Source: Candidatus Dormiibacterota bacterium (GTDB lineage: Bacteria > Chloroflexota > Dormibacteria > Dormibacterales > Dormibacteraceae). From it: a stretch of DNA of 14,124 bases. The stretch spans positions 1-14,124 of the forward strand of contig PLYD01000143.1 of assembly GCA_003151665.1 (NCBI GenBank), given 5' to 3'. The translations under genes and the position numbers were made by a program. The notes beneath the pieces were generated by a model. That model had not been told where the DNA came from. It was given only the letters and a program-made list of their open reading frames with translations, and did not search any database. Positions within the stretch are counted from its first letter, which is position 1. The number at the start of each line of letters is the position of its first letter. Shown in pieces: positions 8,212-14,124 of the stretch.

Positions 8212-9486
8212 ATGGCTGCCCCAATAACAACGATGTCTTTTCGGGCCCTCGATCGAGTTGATCCGGACATCGCCAACCTCATCCGCAAGGAGTACAAGCG
8301 ACAGTCCGAAACCCTCGAGCTGATCGCGTCCGAGAACCTCACGAGCCCCGCGATCCTCGAAGCCCTCGGCACCCTGCTGACCAACAAGTACGCCGAGGGT
8401 TACCCCGGGCGGCGCTACTACGGCGGGACCGGCGAGGTCATCGACAAGATCGAGTCGCTGGCGGTCGAGCGCGCGAAGGAGCTGTTTGGGGCCGAGTACG
8501 TGAATGTCCAGCCCCACGCAGGTTCGCAAGCGAACATGGCCGTCTACATGGCGGTGTGCCAGCCGGGGGACAGGGTGATGGGCATGGACCTCTCAGCCGG
8601 CGGACACCTCACGCACGGCAGCCCGGCGAACTTCAGCGGCAAGCTTTACGAGATCCACTCGTACGGGGTCAACCGCGAGACCGAGCTGATCGATTACGAC
8701 GCCATGGAAAAGCTGGCCGAACAGGTCAGGCCCAAGATGCTGATCGGCGGCTTTTCGGCCTACTCGCGCGTCGTCGATTGGGCCCGCATGCGTCAGATTG
8801 CAGACTCGGTAGGCGCGACCTTCATCGTCGACATGGCGCACGTCGCGGGCCTCGTCGCGGGCGGCCAGTACCCATCGCCCATCCCGCATGCGGCCATCGT
8901 GACGACCACCACCCAGAAGACTTTGCGGGGCGCGTGGGGCGCCATCATCCTCTGCCGCAATGAGCATCAGAAGGCGATCGACTCGGCAGTGTTTCCCGGG
9001 ATCCAGGGCGGCCCGCTCATGCATGCGATCGCGGCGAAGGCAGTGTGCTTCGGAGAGGCCCTCAAGCCAGAGTTCAAGGACTACGCGCGGCAGGTTGTGG
9101 TGAACGCGAAAGCGCTCGCGAAGCGGTTGATGGAGCGCGACCTGCGCCTGGTGAGCGGCGGCACCGACAACCACCTGATGCTGGTCGACCTTCGTGCGTA
9201 CAAGAGGACCGGCAAGCAGGTACAGGACGTGGCCGACACGGTTGGCATCACCCTCAACCGCAACTCGATTCCCTTCGATGAGGCTTCGAAGTTCAATCCC
9301 AGTGGTGTGCGCGTCGGCACTCCCTTGGTGACGACTCGCGGCATGCGCGAGGCGGAGATGGTCGAGATCGCCGATTGCATCGCGGACCTGGTCGAGAGAA
9401 TCGACGACCGCGCAGTGCTGGATTCGGTGCACGAAAGGGCCCTGGACCTGTGCCGCAGGTTCCCCCTTCCGTACGCCTTCGACTGA
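8212..9486 (+). CDS. glyA: Serine hydroxymethyltransferase with unusual active-site neighbours
   Basis: 424 aa, PLP enzyme that converts serine and tetrahydrofolate to glycine and methylene-tetrahydrofolate, feeding one-carbon metabolism. The start at 8212 has a distant GGAG (8194-8197); ATG 8233 is an alternative with no ribosome site. Family landmarks: TLELIASENL, YPGRRYYGG, NVQPHAGSQAN, GGHLTHG, DMAHVAGLVAGG, the Schiff-base lysine Lys236, FPGIQGGPLMH, GGTDNHLMLVDL, and SGVRVGTP with the carboxylate-binding Arg. Around Lys236 the sequence is TTTTQKTLRGAWGA, where the family nearly always has TTTTHKTLxGPRGG. The His before the lysine is therefore Gln235 and the Arg of PRGG is Trp242. The first His of HGGHLTHG is Ala. 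The rest is intact, so I still expect a folding PLP enzyme, possibly with altered kinetics or reaction specificity. Confidence 0.93.
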   Translation: MAAPITTMSFRALDRVDPDIANLIRKEYKRQSETLELIASENLTSPAILEALGTLLTNKYAEGYPGRRYYGGTGEVIDKIESLAVERAKELFGAEYVNVQPHAGSQANMAVYMAVCQPGDRVMGMDLSAGGHLTHGSPANFSGKLYEIHSYGVNRETELIDYDAMEKLAEQVRPKMLIGGFSAYSRVVDWARMRQIADSVGATFIVDMAHVAGLVAGGQYPSPIPHAAIVTTTTQKTLRGAWGAIILCRNEHQKAIDSAVFPGIQGGPLMHAIAAKAVCFGEALKPEFKDYARQVVVNAKALAKRLMERDLRLVSGGTDNHLMLVDLRAYKRTGKQVQDVADTVGITLNRNSIPFDEASKFNPSGVRVGTPLVTTRGMREAEMVEIADCIADLVERIDDRAVLDSVHERALDLCRRFPLPYAFD

Positions 9487-9495
9487 GCTGAGTCG

Positions 9496-10587
9496 ATGAG
9501 CGACTTCTTCGGCGGCAACGCTCTCTACAACCTGCGGGAGCGGCTGGGACCCGCTTTGTTACCGCTGATCGTCGCCTTCGTCGTGTGCGCCCTTGCGGTG
9601 CCGCTGATGATCTGGCTGTCGCGGCGTACCGGGATGATCGCCCAGCCGGGCGGCCGGCATGACCACCCAAAGCCAACGCCCTTGCTTGGTGGCGTCGCGA
9701 TGTACCTGGGCTTCGCCGCCGCGCTGGTCCTTTTTCTGCCGCACTACAAGGACACGCTCGGCGTCCTCGTGGTCTCGGCGCTGGCACTGGTCCTCTTGCT
9801 GGCCGACGATCGGTGGCAGGTGCGAGCCGCGATCAAGCTCGGCCTGCAGCTGGTCGTCGCGCTCGTCGCGATTGTGGTTTTCGGCTTCAAGATCGCGTCT
9901 TTCGGCCTGCCAGGCGAGCAGCTCTTGCAGCTCGGATGGCTGGCCATACCGATCACGCTCTTCTGGCTGCTCGGCATGCAGAACACAGTCAACCTGCTGG
10001 ACGGGGTCGATGGTCTTGCCGCCGGGGTGGTCTTCATCGTGGCCGTCACCCTGCTGCTGGCCGCGGCCGGCAGGCAGGTCGCATACGTGCAATTGGCGGC
10101 AGCCCTCGCGGGAACGTGCGCAGGCTTTCTGATCTTCAACTTCCATCCTGCCCGCATCTTCATGGGCGACTCGGGAGCGCACTTTCTCGGCGCCGCGTTG
10201 GCCCTCGTGTCCATTGTTGGAGTTGCCAGGGTCGCCGTCGCGTTCGCGCTGGTGGTCCCGGTCCTCGCCCTGGCGCTGCCGATCGGCGACACGGCGTGGG
10301 CGATCGTCCGGCGCCGCCGCCAGGGCACCTCGGTCGCCCTGCCCGACCTCAGCCACCTCCACCATCGGCTCCAGAGGTTTGGGCTGGACCCGCGCCAGAC
10401 CTGTTACGTCTTCTACGCGGCAAGCGCGCTGCTGGGCGCCGTCGGCCTGACACTTTTCGGGCACGGCCGCATCCTCGCCGTCGTCGTTGCGACTTCGCTG
10501 GCGCTTGCTTCAACCGTCGCGGCGGACCTGCTTCAGAAGACCGGTTGGCGGGTGCGCGTGCCTTACCTCCGCACCCTGCTCGGTTAG
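9496..10587 (+). CDS. Undecaprenyl-phosphate sugar-1-phosphate transferase (WecA/TagO/MraY superfamily)
   Basis: 363 aa integral membrane protein with about 10 hydrophobic segments. The family moves a HexNAc-1-phosphate from UDP-sugar to undecaprenyl phosphate, starting assembly of teichoic acid, arabinogalactan or O-antigen type polymers on the inner membrane face. Seen: HPKPTPLLGG (57-66), the Asp pair DD at 104-105, NTVNLLDGVDGLAAG (163-177) with the catalytic and Mg-binding aspartates, MGDSGAHFLG (223-232), and the cytoplasmic HLHHRL (287-292), which places it with WecA/TagO rather than MraY. The short LLADDRW replaces the commoner LxDD(L)xxL loop. Its place between glyA and the atp genes is that of rfe/wecA in Mycobacterium and Streptomyces. 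Exact sugar substrate cannot be told from sequence. Confidence 0.92.
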   Translation: MSDFFGGNALYNLRERLGPALLPLIVAFVVCALAVPLMIWLSRRTGMIAQPGGRHDHPKPTPLLGGVAMYLGFAAALVLFLPHYKDTLGVLVVSALALVLLLADDRWQVRAAIKLGLQLVVALVAIVVFGFKIASFGLPGEQLLQLGWLAIPITLFWLLGMQNTVNLLDGVDGLAAGVVFIVAVTLLLAAAGRQVAYVQLAAALAGTCAGFLIFNFHPARIFMGDSGAHFLGAALALVSIVGVARVAVAFALVVPVLALALPIGDTAWAIVRRRRQGTSVALPDLSHLHHRLQRFGLDPRQTCYVFYAASALLGAVGLTLFGHGRILAVVVATSLALASTVAADLLQKTGWRVRVPYLRTLLG

Positions 10588-10590
10588 AAT
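10585..10590 (+). promoter_or_regulatory. Possible -10 element before the atp genes
   Basis: TAGAAT (fits TAnnnT) ends 10 nt before the ATG of the atpZ-like gene, inside the only non-overlapping junction near the atp operon. No good -35 is seen (the nearest is TTACCT at 10563-10568). Transcription from here would give a nearly leaderless mRNA, which would fit the lack of a strong ribosome site for that gene. The TAG is also the wecA-like stop codon, so the match may be chance. Confidence 0.2.
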
Positions 10591-10600
10591 TCGGCCGGGC

Positions 10601-10810
10601 ATGCCGCCCCCCTCGAATCCACCAACGGGGTCTGACCTGGCCGGAATCGGGTTGTATCTGGCGGGCGCGGTCCTGCTGCCACTGATCGGGGGCGTACTTC
10701 TCGACAACGCATTCCATACGGCGCCCGTGTTTGTTCTGATTGGATTGTTCGTGGGCCTTGTTCTAGGCGGAATCGCCATCTGGCTGAAGGTGAGGGAGCT
10801 GTCGAAGTGA
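10601..10810 (+). CDS. AtpZ/AtpQ-like small subunit of the ATP synthase operon (F0F1-ATPase subunit family)
   Basis: 69 aa with two hydrophobic helices (about 14-33 and 41-62). The motif IGGVLLDNAF...APVFVLIGLFVGLVLGG matches the small 'ATPase gene 1' family (AtpZ/AtpQ): glycines in the first helix, Leu-Asp before the loop, and a glycine-rich second helix. In studied cases the protein acts with AtpI, proposed as a Mg/Ca transport or assembly helper for the c-ring. ATG start 13 nt after the wecA-like stop with no clear Shine-Dalgarno. The frame runs open further upstream but only through wecA sequence. Ends in GTGA with atpI. Confidence 0.75.
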   Translation: MPPPSNPPTGSDLAGIGLYLAGAVLLPLIGGVLLDNAFHTAPVFVLIGLFVGLVLGGIAIWLKVRELSK

Positions 10811-11145
10811 GGGTCGGTAGGATGCTTCGGGACTCGGTCGTCGCCTCGGCGATCCTCGCCCTTGTTGTCACCACCATCGCGGCCCTTTTCGGTCAGCTGG
10901 CCGTCGGCATCGGCGTTGCCGCTGGCCTGCTCCTTGGATCGGCCAATGGCTATGCAATCCAGACGCTGCTCGGCCGCGCCACGCCGTTTCTGGCTGCGAG
11001 CATGCTCCGGCTTGCCACGTTGAGCATTCTCGGTCTGCTCCTCGCGGTCGTCTTTGGGATCGCCGCGTGGCCCGTGATGATCGGGGTCGCGGGCGCGCAG
11101 CTCGTCATGGTCGGCGCCGGCGTGAGGCAGGGGCTGCGGGCATGA
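10807..11145 (+). CDS. ATP synthase protein I-like (AtpI) membrane protein
   Basis: 112 aa, GTG start overlapping the previous stop (GTGA), and itself ending in ATGA with atpB. Four hydrophobic segments at about 11-30, 33-52, 62-84 and 87-105 fit the AtpI family, whose members help c-ring assembly. Sequence conservation in this family is weak, so the call rests mainly on size, topology and position directly before atpB, as in Mycobacterium (Rv1303) and Streptomyces. Glycine-rich stretches (GIGVAAGLLLGSANGY) and a basic residue between helices 2 and 3 agree with it. Confidence 0.7.
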   Translation: MRVGRMLRDSVVASAILALVVTTIAALFGQLAVGIGVAAGLLLGSANGYAIQTLLGRATPFLAASMLRLATLSILGLLLAVVFGIAAWPVMIGVAGAQLVMVGAGVRQGLRA

Positions 11146-11924
11146 TCTTCGCGGAGGCCGCGCCCGGCACGCATCCGACCATCGATCTTGGATGCGGAAC
11201 GCTCTGCACGATCAACTACGACAGCGTGATCTCGTCTCTGATCGCGGTCATCTTGACCATTGCGATCGGGTTCTGGGTGCGCTCAAAGCTCCAGGAGGGA
11301 AGTCCTGGCAAGGTCCAGGCGATATTCGAATGGGGCTACGACCAGCTGCGCAGCCTGGTCAGGACCAACGTCTCGGACGACGCGCTCTTCATCATCCCGC
11401 TGGCGATGACCCTCTTCCTTTACATACTGATCGGCAACTGGATCGAAATCTTCCCGCTCGCCATATTCCCGATCCTGCATGGCGCCAACGCCGACCTCAA
11501 CCAGACCCTGGCGATGGGCCTCATCGTGATCATCGTGGTGCAGTGGTACAGCATCCGCGTACTGGGCATCGGCGGCTATCTGAAGCGTTTCACGAAGCCC
11601 TTCGAGCTGCCTCTGCCGGCCCGAATCGTGTTCATCCCGCTGAACATTCTCGAAGAGGCCGTGAAGCCAGTCACTCTCGCCCTGCGACTTTTCGGCAACA
11701 TCTTCGCCGGGGCTGTCATGATCGGGCTGATCGCAGGTTTCGCGAGCCTTCAGCTACCAGTCGTGGGCACGGTCGGCGGAACCATCATCGGGTCGATTCT
11801 GCTCATCATCTGGAAGGCGTTCGACGTCATCTTCATCGGTTTCATCCAGGCGTTCATCTTCATGCTGCTGACGGTCATCTATTTCGGCGCGGCCCGTGAG
11901 GGTCTCGAACACGAACATCATTAG
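11142..11924 (+). CDS. atpB: ATP synthase Fo subunit a
   Basis: 260 aa, ATG overlapping the atpI stop by 4 nt. Subunit a forms the two half-channels that carry protons to and from the c-ring. Seen: an N-terminal periplasm-facing stretch, then about five to six membrane segments. The essential arginine is Arg182 in TLALRLFGNIFAG, the family signature. The C-terminal helix has FIGFIQAFIFMLLTVIYF, where the conserved Gln lies. An open frame extends upstream to 11067 but is only the shifted atpI sequence. Length and motif spacing are normal. Ends at the strong ribosome site of atpE. Confidence 0.97.
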   Translation: MIFAEAAPGTHPTIDLGCGTLCTINYDSVISSLIAVILTIAIGFWVRSKLQEGSPGKVQAIFEWGYDQLRSLVRTNVSDDALFIIPLAMTLFLYILIGNWIEIFPLAIFPILHGANADLNQTLAMGLIVIIVVQWYSIRVLGIGGYLKRFTKPFELPLPARIVFIPLNILEEAVKPVTLALRLFGNIFAGAVMIGLIAGFASLQLPVVGTVGGTIIGSILLIIWKAFDVIFIGFIQAFIFMLLTVIYFGAAREGLEHEHH

Positions 11925-11928
11925 GAGG
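11923..11928 (+). promoter_or_regulatory. Strong Shine-Dalgarno of atpE
   Basis: AGGAGG, 5 nt before the atpE ATG and overlapping the atpB stop. It is the only full consensus ribosome site in the window at ideal spacing. This fits the need for about ten c subunits for each a subunit from one mRNA. Confidence 0.8.
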
Positions 11929-11933
11929 AACTC

Positions 11934-12179
11934 ATGACAGACCACGGTATTGAGCTCGCAGGGGCACTCATCGCATTCGGCCTGGCCCTCGGGTTGGGCG
12001 CCATCGGTGCTGCCGTCGGTGACGGCCTCGCCGGCAACGCCTTCATCAGCGGCGTCGCGCGACAACCGGAAGCGCAGGGAAGGATGATCCCCTGGCTCTT
12101 CACGATCGTCGGCCTCGTCGAGGCGATGTACTTCATCAACCTGGCCTTCGGCTTCGTCTTCCTTTCCAACGTCAAGTAA
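11934..12179 (+). CDS. atpE: ATP synthase Fo subunit c
   Basis: 81 aa, two-helix hairpin that forms the rotor ring. Helix 1 (about 8-40) carries [12 protein letters not shown] with Asp30. The polar loop is RQPEAQGR (43-50). Helix 2 has the proton-binding Glu63 in GLVEAMYFI. No Na-binding set (Gln in helix 1, Glu-Ser/Thr in helix 2) is present, so it should use protons. The stretch [17 protein letters not shown] and the end NLAF are almost the same as in Mycobacterium c, pointing to an actinobacterial-type enzyme. Relative to the M. tuberculosis protein (offset +2), Asp28 and Glu61 are kept, but Ala63 is Met65, as in the naturally bedaquiline-resistant M. xenopi. Confidence 0.98.
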   Translation: MTDHGIELAGALIAFGLALGLGAIGAAVGDGLAGNAFISGVARQPEAQGRMIPWLFTIVGLVEAMYFINLAFGFVFLSNVK

Positions 12180-12200
12180 CACCGGGGGAGAAATCGACTG

Positions 12201-12722
12201 ATGCTGTTTCTTGCGGCGGATGCCGGAGTCATCGCGATCAATGGCACCGTGATCGTCGAGCTGATCACGTTCCTGGTGATGATGGCGGTACTCGCGCGAT
12301 GGGTTTATCCCAGGATCGTTGAGCTAGCCGAAGCGCGGCAGCGCCTGATCGCGCAACAGCTCGCCGAGGCAGAGAAGTCGCGGGCAGCGGCGGAAGCCGA
12401 GCTCAAGGAGGCCGAAGCGAAGCTCGCCGAGGCGCGCAAGACGGCTCAGTCGGTGATCGAGGCCGCTACCAAGTCCGGGGAGCAGCTTCGGCAGGAGCTC
12501 AAGCAGAAGGCGGAGGACGAGGCCAAGCGCCTCGCGGAGACCGCTCGCAAGGAGATCGAGGCCGAGCGGGAACGGGCAATTCAGTCGGTACGCAATGAGG
12601 TCGCCAGCCTCGTCGTGGCCGCCACCGAGAAAGTCATCGGCGAAACCCTCGACGAGGGAAAGCACAAGCAGCTCATCGAACGGGCGATAGCCGAGGTGGC
12701 CAGTGGCGACGGCAGCCGCTAA
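12201..12722 (+). CDS. atpF: ATP synthase Fo subunit b
   Basis: 173 aa, ATG with GGGGGAG (12184-12190) 10 nt upstream. One N-terminal membrane helix (about 13-36, VIVELITFLVMMAVLARWVYP), then a long Ala/Glu/Lys/Arg-rich coiled coil (about 40-140) forming the peripheral stalk, and a C-terminal segment (VASLVVAATEKVIGETLDE) that contacts delta. Normal single-domain b: it is not fused to delta as in Mycobacterium. It overlaps atpH by 20 nt. Confidence 0.96.
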   Translation: MLFLAADAGVIAINGTVIVELITFLVMMAVLARWVYPRIVELAEARQRLIAQQLAEAEKSRAAAEAELKEAEAKLAEARKTAQSVIEAATKSGEQLRQELKQKAEDEAKRLAETARKEIEAERERAIQSVRNEVASLVVAATEKVIGETLDEGKHKQLIERAIAEVASGDGSR

Positions 12723-13236
12723 GCGATACGCGCGTGCAGTGTTCGAGCTTGCCACCGAGGAGGGTCAGGTCGAGGAGTGGGGCGGCCGCCTGGCCACGGT
12801 CCGCGATCTGCTGTCCGACCCGGCGGTGGCCGCAGTGCTGACCAACCCGACGATTCCGGTCAGCCGTCGCATGGAGCTGATCTCCGCCGCGCCGCACGTG
12901 CTGGATCCGGAAGCGACCAACCTGGCGCGGCTTCTGATCGAGTCGAGCCGCGTGAAGCAGGTCGCCGGCATCGCCGAGGAGTTCGAGACACTCGCCGATG
13001 CCGCTGCGGGGCGCGTTCGCGCCATCGTCACGACGGCTGTGGAGCTTGATCACGCCGAGCGAGACAAGGTGGCGAAGCAACTCTCCGAGCGATTGGGCAA
13101 AGAGGTCCACATGAGCGTGGTGGTCGACAAGAAAATCCTGGGGGGCCTCACGCTCCAGTACGGCGACCACCTGATCGACGCGAGCGTCGCCACCAAATTG
13201 CAGCAGCTGCGCCGCCGCCTGGCGGACGCATCCTAG
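12703..13236 (+). CDS. atpH: ATP synthase F1 subunit delta
   Basis: 177 aa, GTG start inside the end of atpF, chosen because it gives the usual opening [16 protein letters not shown]. Delta (OSCP) joins the top of the alpha/beta ring to the b stalk. The helical N-terminal domain covers about 1-105; the C-terminal part has the family motif [23 protein letters not shown] (143-165) and the final LQQLRRRL. Length is standard. The stop overlaps the ribosome site of atpA. Confidence 0.96.
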   Translation: MATAAAKRYARAVFELATEEGQVEEWGGRLATVRDLLSDPAVAAVLTNPTIPVSRRMELISAAPHVLDPEATNLARLLIESSRVKQVAGIAEEFETLADAAAGRVRAIVTTAVELDHAERDKVAKQLSERLGKEVHMSVVVDKKILGGLTLQYGDHLIDASVATKLQQLRRRLADAS

Positions 13237-13249
13237 GGGGAAGAACCAA

Positions 13250-14124
13250 TTGGGTATCAGCACCAAAGAGATCTCAGAGGTCATCAGGGAACGGCTGAAG
13301 GATTTCGACGCCAGCCTGGTCGCGACCGATGTCGGACGGATCGTGGCCACGAGCGACGGCATCGCCCAGATCTACGGCCTCCAGAACGCGATGGCCGGCG
13401 AGCTCTTGGAGTTTCCTCACGAGACCTATGGCCTTGCGCTGAACCTCGAGGAAGACCAGGTGCGCGCCGTCATCCTCGGCGATTACGGCCACCTTCACGA
13501 GGGGGACGAGGTACGCACGACCGGCCGCCTGCTCGAGGTGCCGGTAGGAGAGGAGCTGATCGGCCGCGTGGTCAACCCGCTCGGCCAGCCGCTTGACGGC
13601 AAGGGGCCGATCAAGACCACCAAGACCATGCCGATCGAGAGGATCGCCCCAGGCGTCATCACCCGCAAGCGGGTGGATAGCCCCGTGCAGACCGGCATCA
13701 AGGCGATCGACGCGATGATCCCGATCGGGCGCGGTCAGCGCGAGCTGATCATCGGCGACCGCTTCACGGGAAAGACCACCGTTCTTCTCGACACGATCAT
13801 CAACCAGAAGGGCAAGGACCTGATCTGCGTATACGTCGCGATCGGACAGAACGCAGCCTCGATCGCGCGGGCGACCGCGACGCTCGAGGAGAACGGCGCG
13901 ATGGATTTCACGATCATCGTCGCCGCCACGGCTTCCGATGCCGCTTCGCTGAACTTCATCGCCCCTTATGCCGGCTGCGCGATGGGCGAGTACTTCATGG
14001 AGCAGGGCAAGGAAGCCCTTTGCTGCTACGACGACCTCACCAAGCAGGCGTGGGCGTACCGCGAGCTGTCGCTCAACCTGCGCCGCCCGCCGGGCCGCGA
14101 GGCGTATCCGGGCGACGTGTTCTA
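13250..14124 (+). CDS. atpA: ATP synthase F1 subunit alpha, 5' part (runs off the window)
   Basis: About 291 codons seen. TTG start at 13250 with GGGGGAAG (13236-13243) 6 nt upstream, giving the usual opening ([15 protein letters not shown]). Non-catalytic nucleotide-binding subunit of F1. Seen: N-terminal beta-barrel domain, [47 protein letters not shown], and the P-loop GDRFTGKTT with Lys175 (numbering falls exactly on E. coli alpha). Then [48 protein letters not shown] and [14 protein letters not shown]. Two positions that are nearly always Gln172 and Lys201 are Phe and Asn. The arginine finger lies beyond the end of the window. Confidence 0.97.
   Translation, partial: MGISTKEISEVIRERLKDFDASLVATDVGRIVATSDGIAQIYGLQNAMAGELLEFPHETYGLALNLEEDQVRAVILGDYGHLHEGDEVRTTGRLLEVPVGEELIGRVVNPLGQPLDGKGPIKTTKTMPIERIAPGVITRKRVDSPVQTGIKAIDAMIPIGRGQRELIIGDRFTGKTTVLLDTIINQKGKDLICVYVAIGQNAASIARATATLEENGAMDFTIIVAATASDAASLNFIAPYAGCAMGEYFMEQGKEALCCYDDLTKQAWAYRELSLNLRRPPGREAYPGDVF

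Noticed and set aside
11067..11141. Extended atpB start 75 nt upstream, and a similar extension of the AtpZ-like gene back to 10487
   Set aside because: The extra parts are out-of-frame copies of the upstream coding regions, basic and without conservation; the ATG starts at 11142 and 10601 give normal family lengths.

Overview
This is a GC-rich bacterial stretch, completely filled with genes on the + strand. No gap exceeds about 35 bases, and no RNA gene, mobile element or CRISPR array is visible. Gene content points to the Terrabacteria. The order rpmE - prfA - prmC - sua5/ywlC - glyA - wecA-like - atpI - atpBEFHA matches the classic actinobacterial (Mycobacterium/Streptomyces) neighbourhood, and the ATP synthase c subunit is strikingly mycobacterial in sequence. 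The DUF1385 gene between rpmE and prfA, the lack of an atpF-atpH fusion, and several residue changes in core enzymes suggest a deep-branching actinobacterial or neighbouring (Chloroflexota/Dormibacterota-like) lineage. That placement is inference.

Region 1 (1-4488): the 3' part of pyrG (CTP synthase, start outside the window), a GlpX-family protein whose metal and catalytic residues are nearly all replaced (probable pseudoenzyme), a secreted beta-propeller lipoprotein that seems to start at a CTG overlapping the stop of the glpX-like gene, and a membrane site-2-protease (M50) family protein with a proline-rich cytoplasmic tail.

Region 2 (4517-9486): a translation and protein-modification block. 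It holds ribosomal protein bL31, a DUF1385/YqhQ membrane protein, release factor 1, its methyltransferase PrmC, threonylcarbamoyl-AMP synthase (tRNA t6A) and serine hydroxymethyltransferase. PrmC methylates the GGQ glutamine of the neighbouring RF1. Most junctions here are 0-3 nt apart or overlap, as expected for one coupled transcript.

Region 3 (9496-14124): a polyprenyl-phosphate sugar-1-phosphate transferase (WecA/TagO type), then the F1Fo ATP synthase operon: AtpZ-like, AtpI-like, a, c, b, delta and the first part of alpha, which runs off the window. The c gene has the best Shine-Dalgarno sequence of the window, in keeping with the need for many c copies per complex.

I found no clear new multi-gene system. 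The best leads are the GlpX-like pseudoenzyme, unusual residues at normally near-invariant positions in GlyA, AtpA and PrmC, a natural methionine at the diarylquinoline (bedaquiline) site of AtpE, and the probable CTG start of the lipoprotein.
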